Assembly: GCF_034190915.1 (NCBI RefSeq)
Contig: NW_026947507.1
Coordinates: 20,437,501-20,501,500, forward strand
Length of the DNA: 64,000 nt
Direction of reading: 5' to 3'
Source: Cavia porcellus
Taxonomy: Eukaryota > Chordata > Mammalia > Rodentia > Caviidae
Part shown: in pieces, positions 9,955 through 20,403 of the stretch
Layout of the letters: each line of letters starts with the position of its first letter
Position numbering within the stretch: position 1 is the stretch's first letter
Translations under genes and position numbers: made by a program
The notes under the pieces: model-generated
Seen by the model: the letters and a program-made list of their open reading frames with translations, nothing else
The model's database searches: none
Told to the model about the DNA's origin: nothing

Positions 9955-10343
9955 CTGAGTCACTTTCCTTATTGCTGGAACATAGTACCTGACACTCGAA
10001 CTACAAGGAGGAAAGGTTTATTTTAGTTTCCAATTTGTAGAGATTTCAGTGCCTAGTCAGCTGGCAGTGTGTAGTCAGCCTAAGGCAAGGTAGCATAGCA
10101 CAGGGCATGATGTAGGGAAAGCTGCTCATCTAATGGCAACTAGGAAGCAGATAGAGAAGGAAGAAATCCCAGAGATAAGACCTGCCCCACCAAGTTATGC
10201 TCCTAATGACCTGCCTCTTTCTACCAGACCCCATCTCTCCTAATGTCTCATTTAGCTAGAGCATTGCTATGACAATCATCCTTCAAAATCCCTGCCTGTG
10301 ATCACAGGAGGTTTTGGGGGACATCTTGATATGAACCATAACA
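9955..10343 (-). repeat. MaLR-type LTR, minus strand
   Basis: On the minus strand the element starts TGTTATGGTTCATATCAAGA at 10343 and ends near 9955 with the typical MaLR tail (AATAAACCTTTCCTCC, then GTTCCAGCAATAAGGAAAG). It is a diverged solitary LTR of the ERVL-MaLR superfamily; no internal sequence was found beside it. Confidence 0.7.
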
Positions 10344-11461
10344 TATACCATAGGCAAAGTAGATATAAACATTTATATAAAATGTTTTAATATATACAGA
10401 CAATTGATGGTTTTGAAAAACATAGTCATTAAAATGATATGTTACAGTTGTGTGCTTTAAATGAAAATTTACATATATGCATACATCTATGTACAAATAT
10501 TAAGCGCTAAAAAATGTATCACAAGCTAACAATTGGTTTTTCACAGTTTTAAGACTTAGAGAAATGTAATTGACTTTTTATTTTCGTAATTTTAATAATC
10601 CATTTAATCAATAAATATTTAATCAAAAACTACATGCTAGGCAAGTACTGAAGAAAAAACACAATAGATAGAAGTCTGTCTTTCATTTGTATAAGAGGGA
10701 ATTAAAAAGTAATCAAGATAAATATATAACGATATATAAGATAAATTTGTGGTATTGTATAGATAAAAAATGGTGCAGAGTAAGAGAATTGGAGGTTCTG
10801 GAAATAGAGCCCACATTACAATCTTTTAAAAGATGGTATGGGAATACTTCACATAAGTACTGATATTGAACAAATAGTTGAAGGAGAAAAAGCAAAATAC
10901 AAAAATAAATGTGAAAAATCTTGCCAAATACAGGGAATAGTGAAAGCAAAAGTTCTCAGGCATGTTCCTGGAAGGTTTAAGAAATAGTAAGAAAATCACT
11001 AAAAGTGCCTAAAAATGTATAATTTAAAGTCAGAGATATAACAGCATGGTATGATTCAAAAAGATTTTTTAAACTTACTTTTATAATATTTTGAATTCTT
11101 AAAATTTCCTGTGAAATGCTTTGCCTTAAACTATCTCATTGAAAAATCTGTACTAAATATTCAAAATATACTATGCACTCAGAGCTATGCAAAAATCTTT
11201 ACACAATGAGGTGTGATTACTATTTGAGACAATATTTGAAAAGTAAAGAAAATTAGAAGAAGTTTTTAAACCATCCATTAACTAATTTGAAATTTTCTAT
11301 TTCTGCCATCCTGTAAGTCTAAATGACCATCATACTCATTGTTAAAATAGCCATAAATTATAAGGCATAAATAGGATTTTTTAAAAAAATGTTTACATCA
11401 GTTCATCTCAATGTGTGTTTTTCAGGTATTTTCTAATATAATTAATTTAGAAACTAGCTAC
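10344..11461. other. AT-rich stretch, nothing recognised
   Basis: Low-GC single-copy DNA. Short minus-strand frames (10302-10496, 10713-10949) are AT-driven and resemble no family that I recognise. Confidence 0.45.
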
Positions 11462-11578
11462 AAATGCAGACTTCTTGACCAGATCCTAAACCTAGGAAAT
11501 CACAATCTTGGGATGCAGTTTTTCAGCATTATCCCCAGATGATTTATATGCACAGTAGGCTTGAGAACTTCACCTAGC
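11462..11578 (+). repeat. MER5-like hAT DNA transposon remnant
   Basis: The pattern AAATGCAGACTTCTTGACCAG ... CCTAGGAAATCACAATCTTG ... CCCCAGATGATTTATATGCA ... GTAGGCTTGAGAAC matches the layout of the ancient non-autonomous MER5 family by eye. Strongly diverged. Confidence 0.45.
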
Positions 11579-12600
11579 TAGTAGCAGTAGAAATAATTTA
11601 GCATGAAACTACTTTTAACTTCTACTAACAAAAATTATATCCTTAAATTTCTGTCATCCTTGAGTTTAACTTTTAGGTGTGTGGCATAGTATTTTGTCTA
11701 ACCATTGTCATTATATGTCAAGTCATGATGCTCTTAAAAGCTTACATGATAAAATAGGTCACAAGTACAGCATTACCCTACATTAAAATCCTGGATTAGG
11801 TAGCAAATAGAAAAGGATCAGGTTCACAAAACCTGATCCTGTGATGGCAGTTCACAAAATGACCACTTTTACCAGCATAAATTCTAGTTTGATGGCACAA
11901 ACTTTATACGTAAGACTGAATATTATATATTAGAAAAAAGCAAGATACTAACTCTAAAAAGAGTGAGAAATATTAATGCAGTTATCTTCACCATCAATCT
12001 ATAGATATTTATTGTTATAGTCTCATACATTTAAACCATCAAAATAAAAATTATATATATTGCATATAAAATAAATAAAAGTTATATATATTGCATATAT
12101 ATAACTATGCAATTACATTTATCTACTTCCTATTTTTGCAACATGGAAATATTTTTTATTTCACTGAAGATGTAATCCATTTTACCTAATCAGCTAATTC
12201 ATAATATCTTCAGTGTGACCATTCTGAGAGTCAGCCAAAGAAAGAGGCGAAAAATCACAAATTCCATTTATAAACTAAGAAGTTACAAGTAAATATTTCA
12301 CTCAGTGAGCATTATAAAAGTAAATATTATTATAGAAGGTACAGAATTATTTCCTTAATAGAGCACGGTGAAACATGTACAACCCTGGTGTTATAAACAG
12401 ACTTACTCTTCATGAAGACTTGAGCTATGCTATAAATAGTTCTATAAGCCCAAGAGCCCTTGCTCCCTTCTAATTAATCTGGACCGTGAACTGCATTTTA
12501 GAAGTAAGTATTGGCAGCCCCCAAATATGTCTTAAATTTGCTAAGCAAGGATTTGTATCAGCTAATATGGGAGCTATGCATAGAAAATGTTTGTTGCTTA
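11579..12600. other. AT-rich stretch containing one hairpin
   Basis: No gene or transposon recognised apart from the hairpin at 11814-11840. AT-rich runs (TATATATTGCATATA near 12050-12110) occur. Confidence 0.4.
11814..11840. repeat. Inverted repeat, 11-bp arms, 5-nt loop
   Basis: AGGATCAGGTT, loop CACAA, AACCTGATCCT. The arms are perfect. It lies in unique sequence, with no T-tract that would make it a terminator-like element. Confidence 0.85.
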
Positions 12601-12607
12601 TTTATTA

Positions 12608-12631
12608 ATGGGTAGACTATTGTCTACCCAT
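12608..12631. repeat. Inverted repeat with GTCTAC core
   Basis: ATGGGTAGAC, loop TATT, GTCTACCCAT. Perfect 10-bp arms. The GTCTAC core is reused in the 44-bp palindrome about 100 bp downstream. Confidence 0.85.
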
Positions 12632-12734
12632 CAAAAATTATGTTCATAGCAATAAAACAGGAACCACTAGTCATGCCATTAGTTATGATTAGATATTATG
12701 TCCAAAAACCTACTATTGAAATATGGTAATGAAA

Positions 12735-12778
12735 TATGTCTACTCATATGTGTATATATACACATATGAGTAGACATA
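12735..12778. repeat. Perfect 44-bp palindrome
   Basis: The left half is TATGTCTACTCATATGTGTA followed by TA; the right half is its exact reverse complement, with no spacer (centre between 12756 and 12757). Pairing fails at the next base on each side. The sequence continues into further TATGTCTACTC-like and (AT)n sequence. Confidence 0.9.
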
Positions 12779-12808
12779 CATATATGTCTACTCTATCTCT
12801 ATAGACTC

Positions 12809-12833
12809 ATATATATATATATATATATATATA
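12809..12833. repeat. (AT)n microsatellite
   Basis: About 12 uninterrupted AT units next to the palindrome, then an imperfect TACATATG continuation. Confidence 0.9.
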
Positions 12834-12861
12834 CATATGTAAATATATAGACAGAGAGAGA

Positions 12862-12989
12862 GTTATTTTTGAGACAGAGTCTCACTCTGTAATTCTCACT
12901 ATGCAGCCCAGGCTAGCCTCAAACTCATGGAGAACATGCCTTGGCCTCCCAAGTGCTGGGATTACAAGCGTGCGCCACCACATCCAGTC
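12862..12989 (-). repeat. B1-type SINE
   Basis: The plus strand reads TTTTTGAGACAGAGTCTCAC, then CCCAGGCTAGCCTCAAACTC, CCAAGTGCTGGGATTACAAG and GCGCCACCACATCCAG, which is a B1 element in reverse. Moderately diverged. Confidence 0.85.
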
Positions 12990-13149
12990 ATTATTACATT
13001 TTAAAGGAGTTTATTTATTTAGTAGTGTATTGTAATTGAAAGTAAAGCTTCAAAAGTAAAAAAGTACATGTACATAACCACCTCAATAGATGACCAAGTC
13101 CAATGGCATGACGTCCTCATCTTGGTATTTCTCCAATTCTAAGACAATC

Positions 13150-13280
13150 ACTTGAGTCTTGTTAGGATGCAGAGTGGGCCCCTCATCAGAAATTCTGATT
13201 TGGCAGGGGTGGGTGTGACCAACCCTAACGTAATCTAAAAGCCTAACAAACTCTCCAGGGAACTACTGATAAGGTTGATC
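13150..13280 (-). repeat. MER5-like hAT DNA transposon remnant
   Basis: GGATGCAGAGTGGGCCCCTC, then GAAATTCTGATTTGGCAGGG and AACAAACTCTCCAGGGAAC, follows the order of blocks in the MER5 family. Family assignment is by eye and the strand is tentative. Confidence 0.4.
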
Positions 13281-14438
13281 TAAAGATGCTAATAACAGAT
13301 CTATAAGTGGTATCTAGTACCAAAGTGAAAGAAAGCCTAGAACATAAATGTACCCAATTTTAAAAATGCATCTAAGTATAACAATAACTAGACTTCAGAT
13401 ATAACTTCTAAAAGGCACCTAACAAGCAATTTATAAAAGGAATATTCTTAATATCTAATCATAGATTTCACGGTCTGTGTACACTTATGTACCACAGAGT
13501 GCAGTGGAATAAAGAATTTCTAAAGTAGCAGATCACAAATCACACAAAAAGCTTTGCAGCAAAACTTAAATTGCACTAGTAATCAAGCTAATAAATTATG
13601 CTGTGGGAAGATATATTTAAACTAATATTTAGTAAACTTTTAATATTAAATAAAACATTTGTGTGTACAATTATTCTAACTACAAAAATGATTTAAATCT
13701 AAATTATTCAAAAATTTTAATTAATCACTTGAAGTATAATGAAAAATAAAATAATGTTGGTAATATATTTTACAACTTTAGAGGAGCAGCATGATGCTAT
13801 ATGTCAGAACCTAAGATTCTAGATGAATTTTCCTAGTCTTAACTTTGAGAAACAAAATGTTTGTTTGTTGTTCTCACCTTAATAATAGTGTTACATTAAC
13901 TGGTCTCTAAGGATTCTTCTAGCTTAAATTCTTAAACAGCTTCTGCAAACCTACTGTCATGTTAATCTTTAAGAAAAGTACTGTATAATTCTTTTCATTA
14001 AGGGTCACTCAAAATGCATTTTAAGCCAAACAACTGTGTGTTAGCTATTTCTTGTTAACCAATTATTCAGTTTCCAAGATTGCATGTGAAACTGTTTGCA
14101 TTAGAAAATTTAAAACGTGCTATTTTATAGCACATTAAACATGAGTGATTTGTTAGTAAGAATTACTTTCTACTTTCTAACTTGAAAGTGAATTTTTGTA
14201 TGTGATATGAAATTGAACTTATTATACATACCTGTAAAGAAGCTTTCCTGGAATACTAGTACATGTTCACAATTTAATGGGTCAAGAATTCAAAAAAGAA
14301 GCCAATGCCTAACCATAAGGAAAACTGAGAAACTTTAATCAGTTCTCTATCTTTGAGCATTTGAATTTGTGAAATCGTGTTCAGTAAATGCCCACTGACA
14401 CGGAAATTTATTTCAAATCACACTTCACACTTCATTTT
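13281..14438. other. AT-rich stretch, nothing recognised
   Basis: Single-copy AT-rich DNA. No frame longer than about 60 codons with any recognisable character. Confidence 0.45.
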
Positions 14439-14477
14439 GTGTGTGTGTGTGTGTGTATTATATATATATATATATAA
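14439..14477. repeat. (GT)9 plus (TA)n compound microsatellite
   Basis: GT units at 14439-14456 are followed by TA units at 14460-14477. Confidence 0.9.
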
Positions 14478-14673
14478 TAGCACATGTACATTACTAAAAA
14501 GTAAGATCTTGAACACTATATATTAAAATTATTTCATTCAAGTAGCTGATAATATGACATGTGGATGCCAAGTGCCAGTCAGCCGTAGCTCCAAGTTCAG
14601 ATTTTTTCCTTCTGTTGTTGCAGTTTAATCTGTTATAAATGTTTAAATTTCCCTTAAATTGGTAATATAACTG

Positions 14674-14849
14674 CTTTTCACTGATTTTTTTTTTTTTTTT
14701 TTGAGATGGGGGTCTCTCAGTGCAGCTCAGGCTGGGCTTGAGCTCACTTTGTTGCCCAGGCTGGTCTTGAACTCTCAAGGATCCTCCCACCTCAGCCTCC
14801 TGAGTGCTGGGATTACAGGCAGGAGCCACCATGCCCGGCTTTTCACTGA
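14674..14849 (-). repeat. B1-type SINE with target-site duplication
   Basis: The element proper is about 14685-14838 on the minus strand: a T18 run, then GAGATGGGGGTCTCTCAGTG ... TGCTGGGATTACAGGCAGGA ... CCACCATGCCCGGC. It carries the internal duplication (AGCTCAGGCTGGGCTTGAGC followed by CCCAGGCTGGTCTTGAAC) of derived B1. It is flanked by CTTTTCACTGA on both sides (14674-14684 and 14839-14849), a perfect 11-bp target-site duplication, so it is a fairly recent retrotransposition. The 123-residue minus-strand frame crossing it is not a gene. Confidence 0.95.
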
Positions 14850-17185
14850 AATTTGATGAAAACACCTTGAACTTTCTCTTCTACTGTGACAGCTCATGCA
14901 TTGGCATTTACTCTGAAATCTTTCTAGTAAATCACAATGGGATTTTTTTCTCTTTCAGTATGTAAAGGCATTGTACAGCTTTCCCTACCAACTTATATTA
15001 CGAACTTTACAAGTCTTTGTTGAGCCCTTTAAATGAACTCAATTTTTAAAAAGTTTTATTCTGTGTTTTGTTTCTCTGTGCAGCAGATTCTTTGGGGAAT
15101 TTCTAAAATTCTCTGTAGGTATCCATATCTAATTTCTTGCTCACAACTCTCTAAGGTACACTCTCACCAACAATGAGAAAACAATCACCATATTATTATA
15201 ACAGATGCTTTGTTATTATAACATCATGCCTTGTTGGAGGATGGAGAGTACCAACCAACTCTTAGTTTAATGTTTCTGATACAAGAGAAAATAGCAGTCT
15301 GAGTTAAGAAATTCCATTCACCTAATATAATTTTTATGATTGTAAATGCTCTAAATAAAATCTGTTTGTGAAAACACACTGAAAGTTATATGGTATCACT
15401 TTGGTATTTCAATCTGATAAATGAAACATATATAAAAATAAAATGAGATAACTCAGTGGTGGTAGAAAGTTAGCTATAATGCGTGCATATAATATGCATC
15501 GTTATGAATAGATGACTGATGTGGTTATTCAATAAAGTTAATATCCTTCTTTGCATATATCAGATTTCAATAAATTCTGGAATATAGGAAGAAAATGTAA
15601 ATTCTTCAAAATTGTTGGAAATTCCATTTTAGTATTCATTACAATTTTTAGGAAAATTTGAGGAATTTACATATCCTTGATTAATAATGGCATCATAAGC
15701 ATTCATATTGGACTTTGATCCATAGGGAAAAACAAATGTACATACAAAAGCAAACATTAAACAGTTCTTCTTCTTTTCTGATAAAATTAAAAATGTCCAT
15801 TCTACACTCAATAAAATGGTTACCAGGTAGATTTATAGTAAACAGTAACAACACATTGCTAAGCTCTACTCTTTCCTCTGCTGGGAGCAGAGGAATTTAA
15901 AAACTTAGTTTTCTAAGCTAAATTAACATGCTACTTTCTTAAAATAGTTTAATATACCAATATATAATTATAAAAAAGAATGAAGAATTTCAAAAGTTTC
16001 AAGTACACACACATAATGTTTTCTTCAGAGTTGGCCACAATTCTTTTAGGCATTTCTATTATTATCAACATACGAGAAACTCTGATCATTATAGATAATG
16101 AAACTCAACTAGTCTTTTTTTTGTCCTCACTCCAGAAATGCGATTTTTCTTTCCATGAATATTTTCTGAAACAAGTAATTGCTTTGTTTCAACGTAGAAT
16201 ACCTTCCAGGAAACGTAATGCATTGACCTAAAACTATCATTTGTACCATTAATCTCTAAATAATCCACTAAAGCATGTTACCCAAAATTCTACTGAATTG
16301 GCTGTTTTTTGTAATCATTTAATTATTATATTTAATTTTAGATCACAGACCTGGAAAAGTTGGCAGACCACTTGTTTTAGACTTCTGCTTTCAAACAAGT
16401 AACCTCTAACTACATCCATTTTGTACGTGCTTGGGGACTTAAGACAGAATTACAAAAAGATAGAATGTTGTTTTGCAAATGCAAGTTGTAATCACCATCA
16501 GGACAGCATCAGTTAGTTTCCCTGAAGGTAGTGATAAGAAAATTGACAAAGTCACAACTGCACATAATCATATAATGTTTAAACATCTGTTGTATTTAAG
16601 TCTACAAATCCTCATAACTGATTTTCATTGATTTTGTACTTACTGTTATTCAGCAATGATATTAGAGTATTAAAATGGGCAATTATAATCTGTTGTTGAA
16701 CTTTACATTGACACTATTTCACACCTTTTAGGGTTTGCATTTAGTTAGGCTTCTTTTAAGGACATTTGTCAAACACTTAAAAGTGTAATCGCCCCAAACT
16801 TCTGTTGAACATATACATGTACAATAATTATGACTTACTTTTAATATATGTTTTAACTGTTTAATTTCAATGCATTTTAAAAACTAATATAGTTACCTAA
16901 ATATTTTTGTTCCATTAACTTGGAATGCGAAAATGTCTATTTGGGTGCAAGACAAGGAAAACTATTTTTTATGAATCACTGAACACACAACATACTTCTT
17001 CATACTCCAGACCACATTTTCCCCCCTGGACCACATTTCATCAAAGCTTTCTTAGAGCAGCCCTAACATTCAGATCACCTGCAAAGGTTTAATCTGTGCA
17101 GAAGCAGTTGACAGGCGCCGTGAACAGAATGACAAGCCAGGCTCCACACGTACTGAGAGCACAGATCGGGGTTTCTGGAAGTGGC
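14850..17185. other. AT-rich flank of the CpG island
   Basis: No repeat family or exon recognised. If the minus-strand exon at 17426 is real, this is the start of its first intron. Frames at 15629-15811, 15715-15900 and 15980-16231 are short, AT-rich and without recognised homology. Confidence 0.4.
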
Positions 17186-17425
17186 CTTGTTTCACATTCC
17201 TGTGGCAGTTCACCCACAGACACGCCGCGTGGGATTCAGGTGTGTGACTACGACGCGGGGCTCTCGCCGACCGACCGGGCACCTCGCGTCGTGGGCAGAG
17301 CCCCGCCGGGCGCAACAGCACGCACGCGGCGGTGTCAGGGCGAGCAGAGCCCCCTACGCGACGCCGCAGCGGCTCCGGAAACACACTGCCGGGCTCTCAC
17401 ACCCGCTGGCTCGCGGGCTCCTTAC

Positions 17426-17560
17426 CTGTGGGCTGCTCGGCTGCGGACAGCGCTCGGTGCTGAAGCGAGTGTGGCGGGAGTGCGAGCTCCGCCCGCGCGC
17501 GGCCTCAGAGTCCCGCTCCGCCCGCCCAGCTTTGCCTCGCCCCGCCTCGCCTGAGCTCTC
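17426..17560 (-). other. Putative first exon of an unnamed gene (minus strand), 5' UTR
   Basis: On the minus strand the sequence reads ...GCCGAGCAGCCCACAG|GTAAGGAGCC, a near-perfect splice donor with the last exon base at 17426 and the GT at 17425-17424. It lies just downstream of a GC-box cluster, so transcription would begin around 17480-17600 and run toward lower coordinates. The exact start cannot be seen. A minus-strand frame is open from 17685 to the TAA inside the donor, but it starts upstream of the GC boxes and is probably not translated; the exon is best read as untranslated leader. No downstream exon was found in the 17 kb to the left, implying a long first intron or an end outside the window. 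Confidence 0.6.
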
Positions 17561-17671
17561 AGGGGCGGGGCGTCCGGGCCCGCGCCTTCCCAGGGGCGGG
17601 AAGCGCGCGCCTTGAACCGGACCGCATCGCCCCGTGGGAGGGGGCGGCTCTTAGGTATCGCCCCCGCGGCC

Positions 17672-17679
17672 CACGTGAC
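17672..17679. promoter_or_regulatory. E-box CACGTGAC
   Basis: A palindromic CACGTG core with a 3' AC, the preferred form for USF/TFE-type bHLH-zip factors, 20 bp from an inverted CCAAT box. Function is inferred from motif and location only. Confidence 0.6.
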
Positions 17680-17693
17680 AATCATCCTAGTCG

Positions 17694-17701
17694 CTGATTG
17701 G
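17694..17701 (-). promoter_or_regulatory. CCAAT box (inverted)
   Basis: CTGATTGG on the plus strand, CCAATCAG on the minus strand: the standard NF-Y recognition sequence, placed upstream of the minus-strand GC boxes and first exon. Confidence 0.6.
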
Positions 17702-17765
17702 AGAGACTGGCAAGAGGAGGTGGGAACAGCTCGCGACCACTGGAGACTCGAAGTGGGTGGGAGAA

Positions 17766-17846
17766 ATGGTTACCTGGCAACGCGGCGGCAGCCCGGAAGA
17801 CGAGGTTTCCAGGCGCTGGGATAAGGCTTCAGATCTCGGTCGGTAA
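17766..17846 (+). other. Small open frame, possible start of a divergent transcript
   Basis: An ATG at 17766 with a purine at -3 and G at +4 opens a 26-codon frame (starting MVTWQRGGSPEDEVSRRW) that reaches a weak splice-donor-like TCG|GTAATG at 17842/17843; the stop lies just past it at 17844-17846. A spliced coding first exon on the plus strand is therefore possible. Against it, the ATG directly abuts the X-box, which usually lies in promoter or leader sequence, and I recognise no protein with this start. Low confidence. Confidence 0.25.
17769..17781. promoter_or_regulatory. RFX X-box
   Basis: GTTACCTGGCAAC consists of two half-sites GTTACC and GGCAAC separated by one base, matching the X-box consensus (GTTNCC, 1-3 bases, RGNAAC; left half GTTACC). 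RFX factors bound to X-boxes near transcription starts drive ciliary genes, and also some others such as MHC class II. Here it lies within the CpG island, about 200 bp upstream of the likely minus-strand start and close to any plus-strand start. Confidence 0.7.
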
Positions 17847-17865
17847 TGAGATCGGAAGTTCGCGC

Positions 17866-20403
17866 CACCTAACATTCCATATCCTGTCTCTACTTTCTAG
17901 GAAAGTGAGGCAAATAAATCATCCTACCTCCTCAGGACCCTCGTCTTAAACCATCGCCTGGAATGTGAATGCAGAAATGCTGCCTGTCTTGCGCTTCTAA
18001 CTGCCTGATTGGGCTCAGCTCTCTCTGTGGGAGGACACAGTGGAAGAGATTGCTTCCTTTAATCGAGTTCTAGTCTGGCCTCTCAGTGATGCAAAATTGA
18101 CATTTTCCCTGTGGAATCTGGTTGAACAGTAATGTTTGATATTGACATTTCAGATTTTTTCATGTCTGAAACATCCTATCTACAGCCCTTATTCAATACG
18201 CTGTACACAAATAGGACAACTTCATGTGCTTGACATGTGGCCTACTTAAAACATCAATCTTTAATTACATGCCAAATCCTAAGTAGCTTTAAATTAATGG
18301 TCTGTGTCTACCAGGGAAACTCCTGAGACATAGCTCTTAACCTCCTGTGCAATAGATTTGTCTCTCTCTCTCTTTTTTTTTTTTTTTTTTCAGCATAGTC
18401 TCTGAAAAGGCCATTCCTCACCACTGCACTTACTTGATTTTGTAAATTAAAGTCAAAAGATGTTTCTTCTTGTGAGCAATAGACTAAGGTCATTTCTTAC
18501 AACTCTGTTTGCTATATTCTGACAAATGCCTAATAAGTACTAAGCCTTCAGTAAATGCTTGTTAGGTAAATGAATAAATTAGTGTATAATCTACTACACA
18601 AAATATAAGCATCAACTAAATATTCAATAATTTATTAAGTTCTAAAATAGAGTTATTAAAAATTATTGAAGGCAATTTCAGATGAAAGGGAATAGGGAGA
18701 AAGTTTTCTTCCAGTACACCCAGGGAAACTTCAGTAAGACTACTATTCTAACAGTGACTTGTTAGACTTAATAAATATAGGACTTCATCCATAGAAAAAA
18801 GGAATGGAATCATATAGTCTTAACTTCTGCACATGTGTCTTCCAATAGATTTAGGATTTTTACTCGTATTGAATTCACAAATGTGTTTATTGAGTCTTTG
18901 AATGAAACTAACATTAATTTTCAAATTCTCAAAACCATGATTCACCAACCTGCCTTATCACCCACCTCTTCTATGACGAGAAAATTTTTTCATATATTCA
19001 CATAAAATTGCATATAAATTGAGAAGATTCACAGTTTTAAATTTCCTCAAAGACACACGTCCCTAACTTACAAATCTTTGCTGGGTTGGGTCCTTGCTTC
19101 TGTAACGCATTTGCCTTTGCCCAAGTAGAAATAACTTGCCTTTGGTAAAAATATCCGTTTTTACTAATTGAGTTTCAAGCTATTGCACTCTTTTTATTTG
19201 CTCTTTCATTTACCTTGGTAATTCTTTACTACCTTTTTCCAGTTAAACTTGTTTCACATATAATTAAAAAAAAAAAGAGCATAGTGTTTTCATTCAGCAC
19301 TATCCTGCAGCTGTACTGGCTTAAGAGAAACAGCCTGCTTTCTGGGATTTTTTCAGCCTGTTATTAAACATAGCAGTCATAAAAATTAAATTATATGAAA
19401 TTATAATTAGAGTTTTAAAAAGTAAAGTAAATACTCAAAGCTTATCAATTAATTATTTCTCAATATTTTCTGCTTATCCAGTACTTGAGATTATTTACGT
19501 AGGTATTGCAGTGTATAGCAGAAGTACTACGTGATACTATACATTTCTCTCCAATGTGTTTAGTTGCATCACACTGGTACCTTGAAACTGAGGATAGTGG
19601 GCACATTTTTCCTTGAAAATCAGCTAATTCTACAAGTTAGGACCTAGTTTATGGTTCTGTTGAATGACTAGCCTAAGCTGTTTAATAAGATAGCTACAAG
19701 TAAAATGTAGTTATTTAAATGAATTAAAGTGAAATAGAATTTAAAATGTTCATCAATCACAGTAGTCACATTTCAAGTAATCAATAATTACATGCTGGTT
19801 GAGTATTCTATTAATGATGACAAATAAGGAACATTTCCACTATCACTGAAGTTCTGTGGATAAATTTCACCTTTCAGGACATGGAAAACATTTTCTGTGA
19901 AGATCTAGATAGTAAATATTTTATACTTCATAAGTCATTTGGTCTCTGACACAAGTATTACTTCTGTTGTGACAGATACTCTCTAGTATAAAATCCATCA
20001 CAGACAATATATAAATTAGTGAATATGACTAAGTCTCAAAAAGCTTTTTACATAAAATCATAAGTTAAGTTGGATTTGACCTAGGGTCTATAGTTTATAA
20101 TACAGGTATAAATTTAAGAAAAAAGGTAATACTAGTACAATTTAACTTTTAAAATGTGTTATAACTGCTGTACTATAAATAGCACAAAATTAAGAAACTA
20201 TCATTCTGATATCCCCAAAATTACTTATTAATTCTGCATAGAATTTGCTCATGATAAAATGAGATCTATGTATGCCTACATTTTAAAAATTTGTATCACT
20301 TATTAATGTGAAAAAACATCAAATGAAATTATAGTCAGTATTATACACATTTGGAAGCATAGATTGTCTACAAGTACCAAAATTTGGCAAATTTAATAAA
20401 TGC
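17866..20403. other. AT-rich stretch, nothing recognised
   Basis: Sequence right of the CpG island. It contains a TC/T-rich tract ending in CAG at about 18360-18393 and AT-rich single-copy DNA beyond. No exon with supporting splice sites and no transposon recognised. Confidence 0.4.

Larger units (their letters stand above)
17190..17865. promoter_or_regulatory. CpG-island promoter
   Basis: This is the window's sharpest composition change outside the proviruses: dense CpG and GC-rich sequence within AT-rich surroundings. It holds GC boxes (GGGGCGGGG at 17562-17570, AGGGGCGGG at 17592-17600, GGGGGCGG at 17640-17647), an E-box (CACGTGAC, 17672-17679), an inverted CCAAT box (CTGATTGG, 17694-17701), an RFX X-box (17769-17781) and a minus-strand splice donor (17426/17425). 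There is no TATA box. This fits a housekeeping-type, possibly bidirectional promoter. Long frames through it on both strands reflect the low stop-codon frequency of GC-rich DNA. Confidence 0.85.

Noticed and set aside
14494..14865. 123-codon minus-strand frame as a gene
   Set aside because: Most of it is the antisense-inserted B1 SINE at 14685-14838; the rest is AT-rich background.
17096..17685. Several 87-152-codon frames on both strands of the CpG island
   Set aside because: They overlap in many phases, as expected in GC-rich DNA with few stop codons. Their compositions are A/R/P/G-rich and none resembles a known protein. The minus-strand one starts upstream of the GC boxes and runs straight into the splice donor.
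18360..18393. Strong polypyrimidine tract plus CAG as a splice acceptor of an exon
   Set aside because: The sequence after CAG has no coding character and no donor follows. It lies only ~600 bp from the promoter and looks like a simple TC/T repeat.
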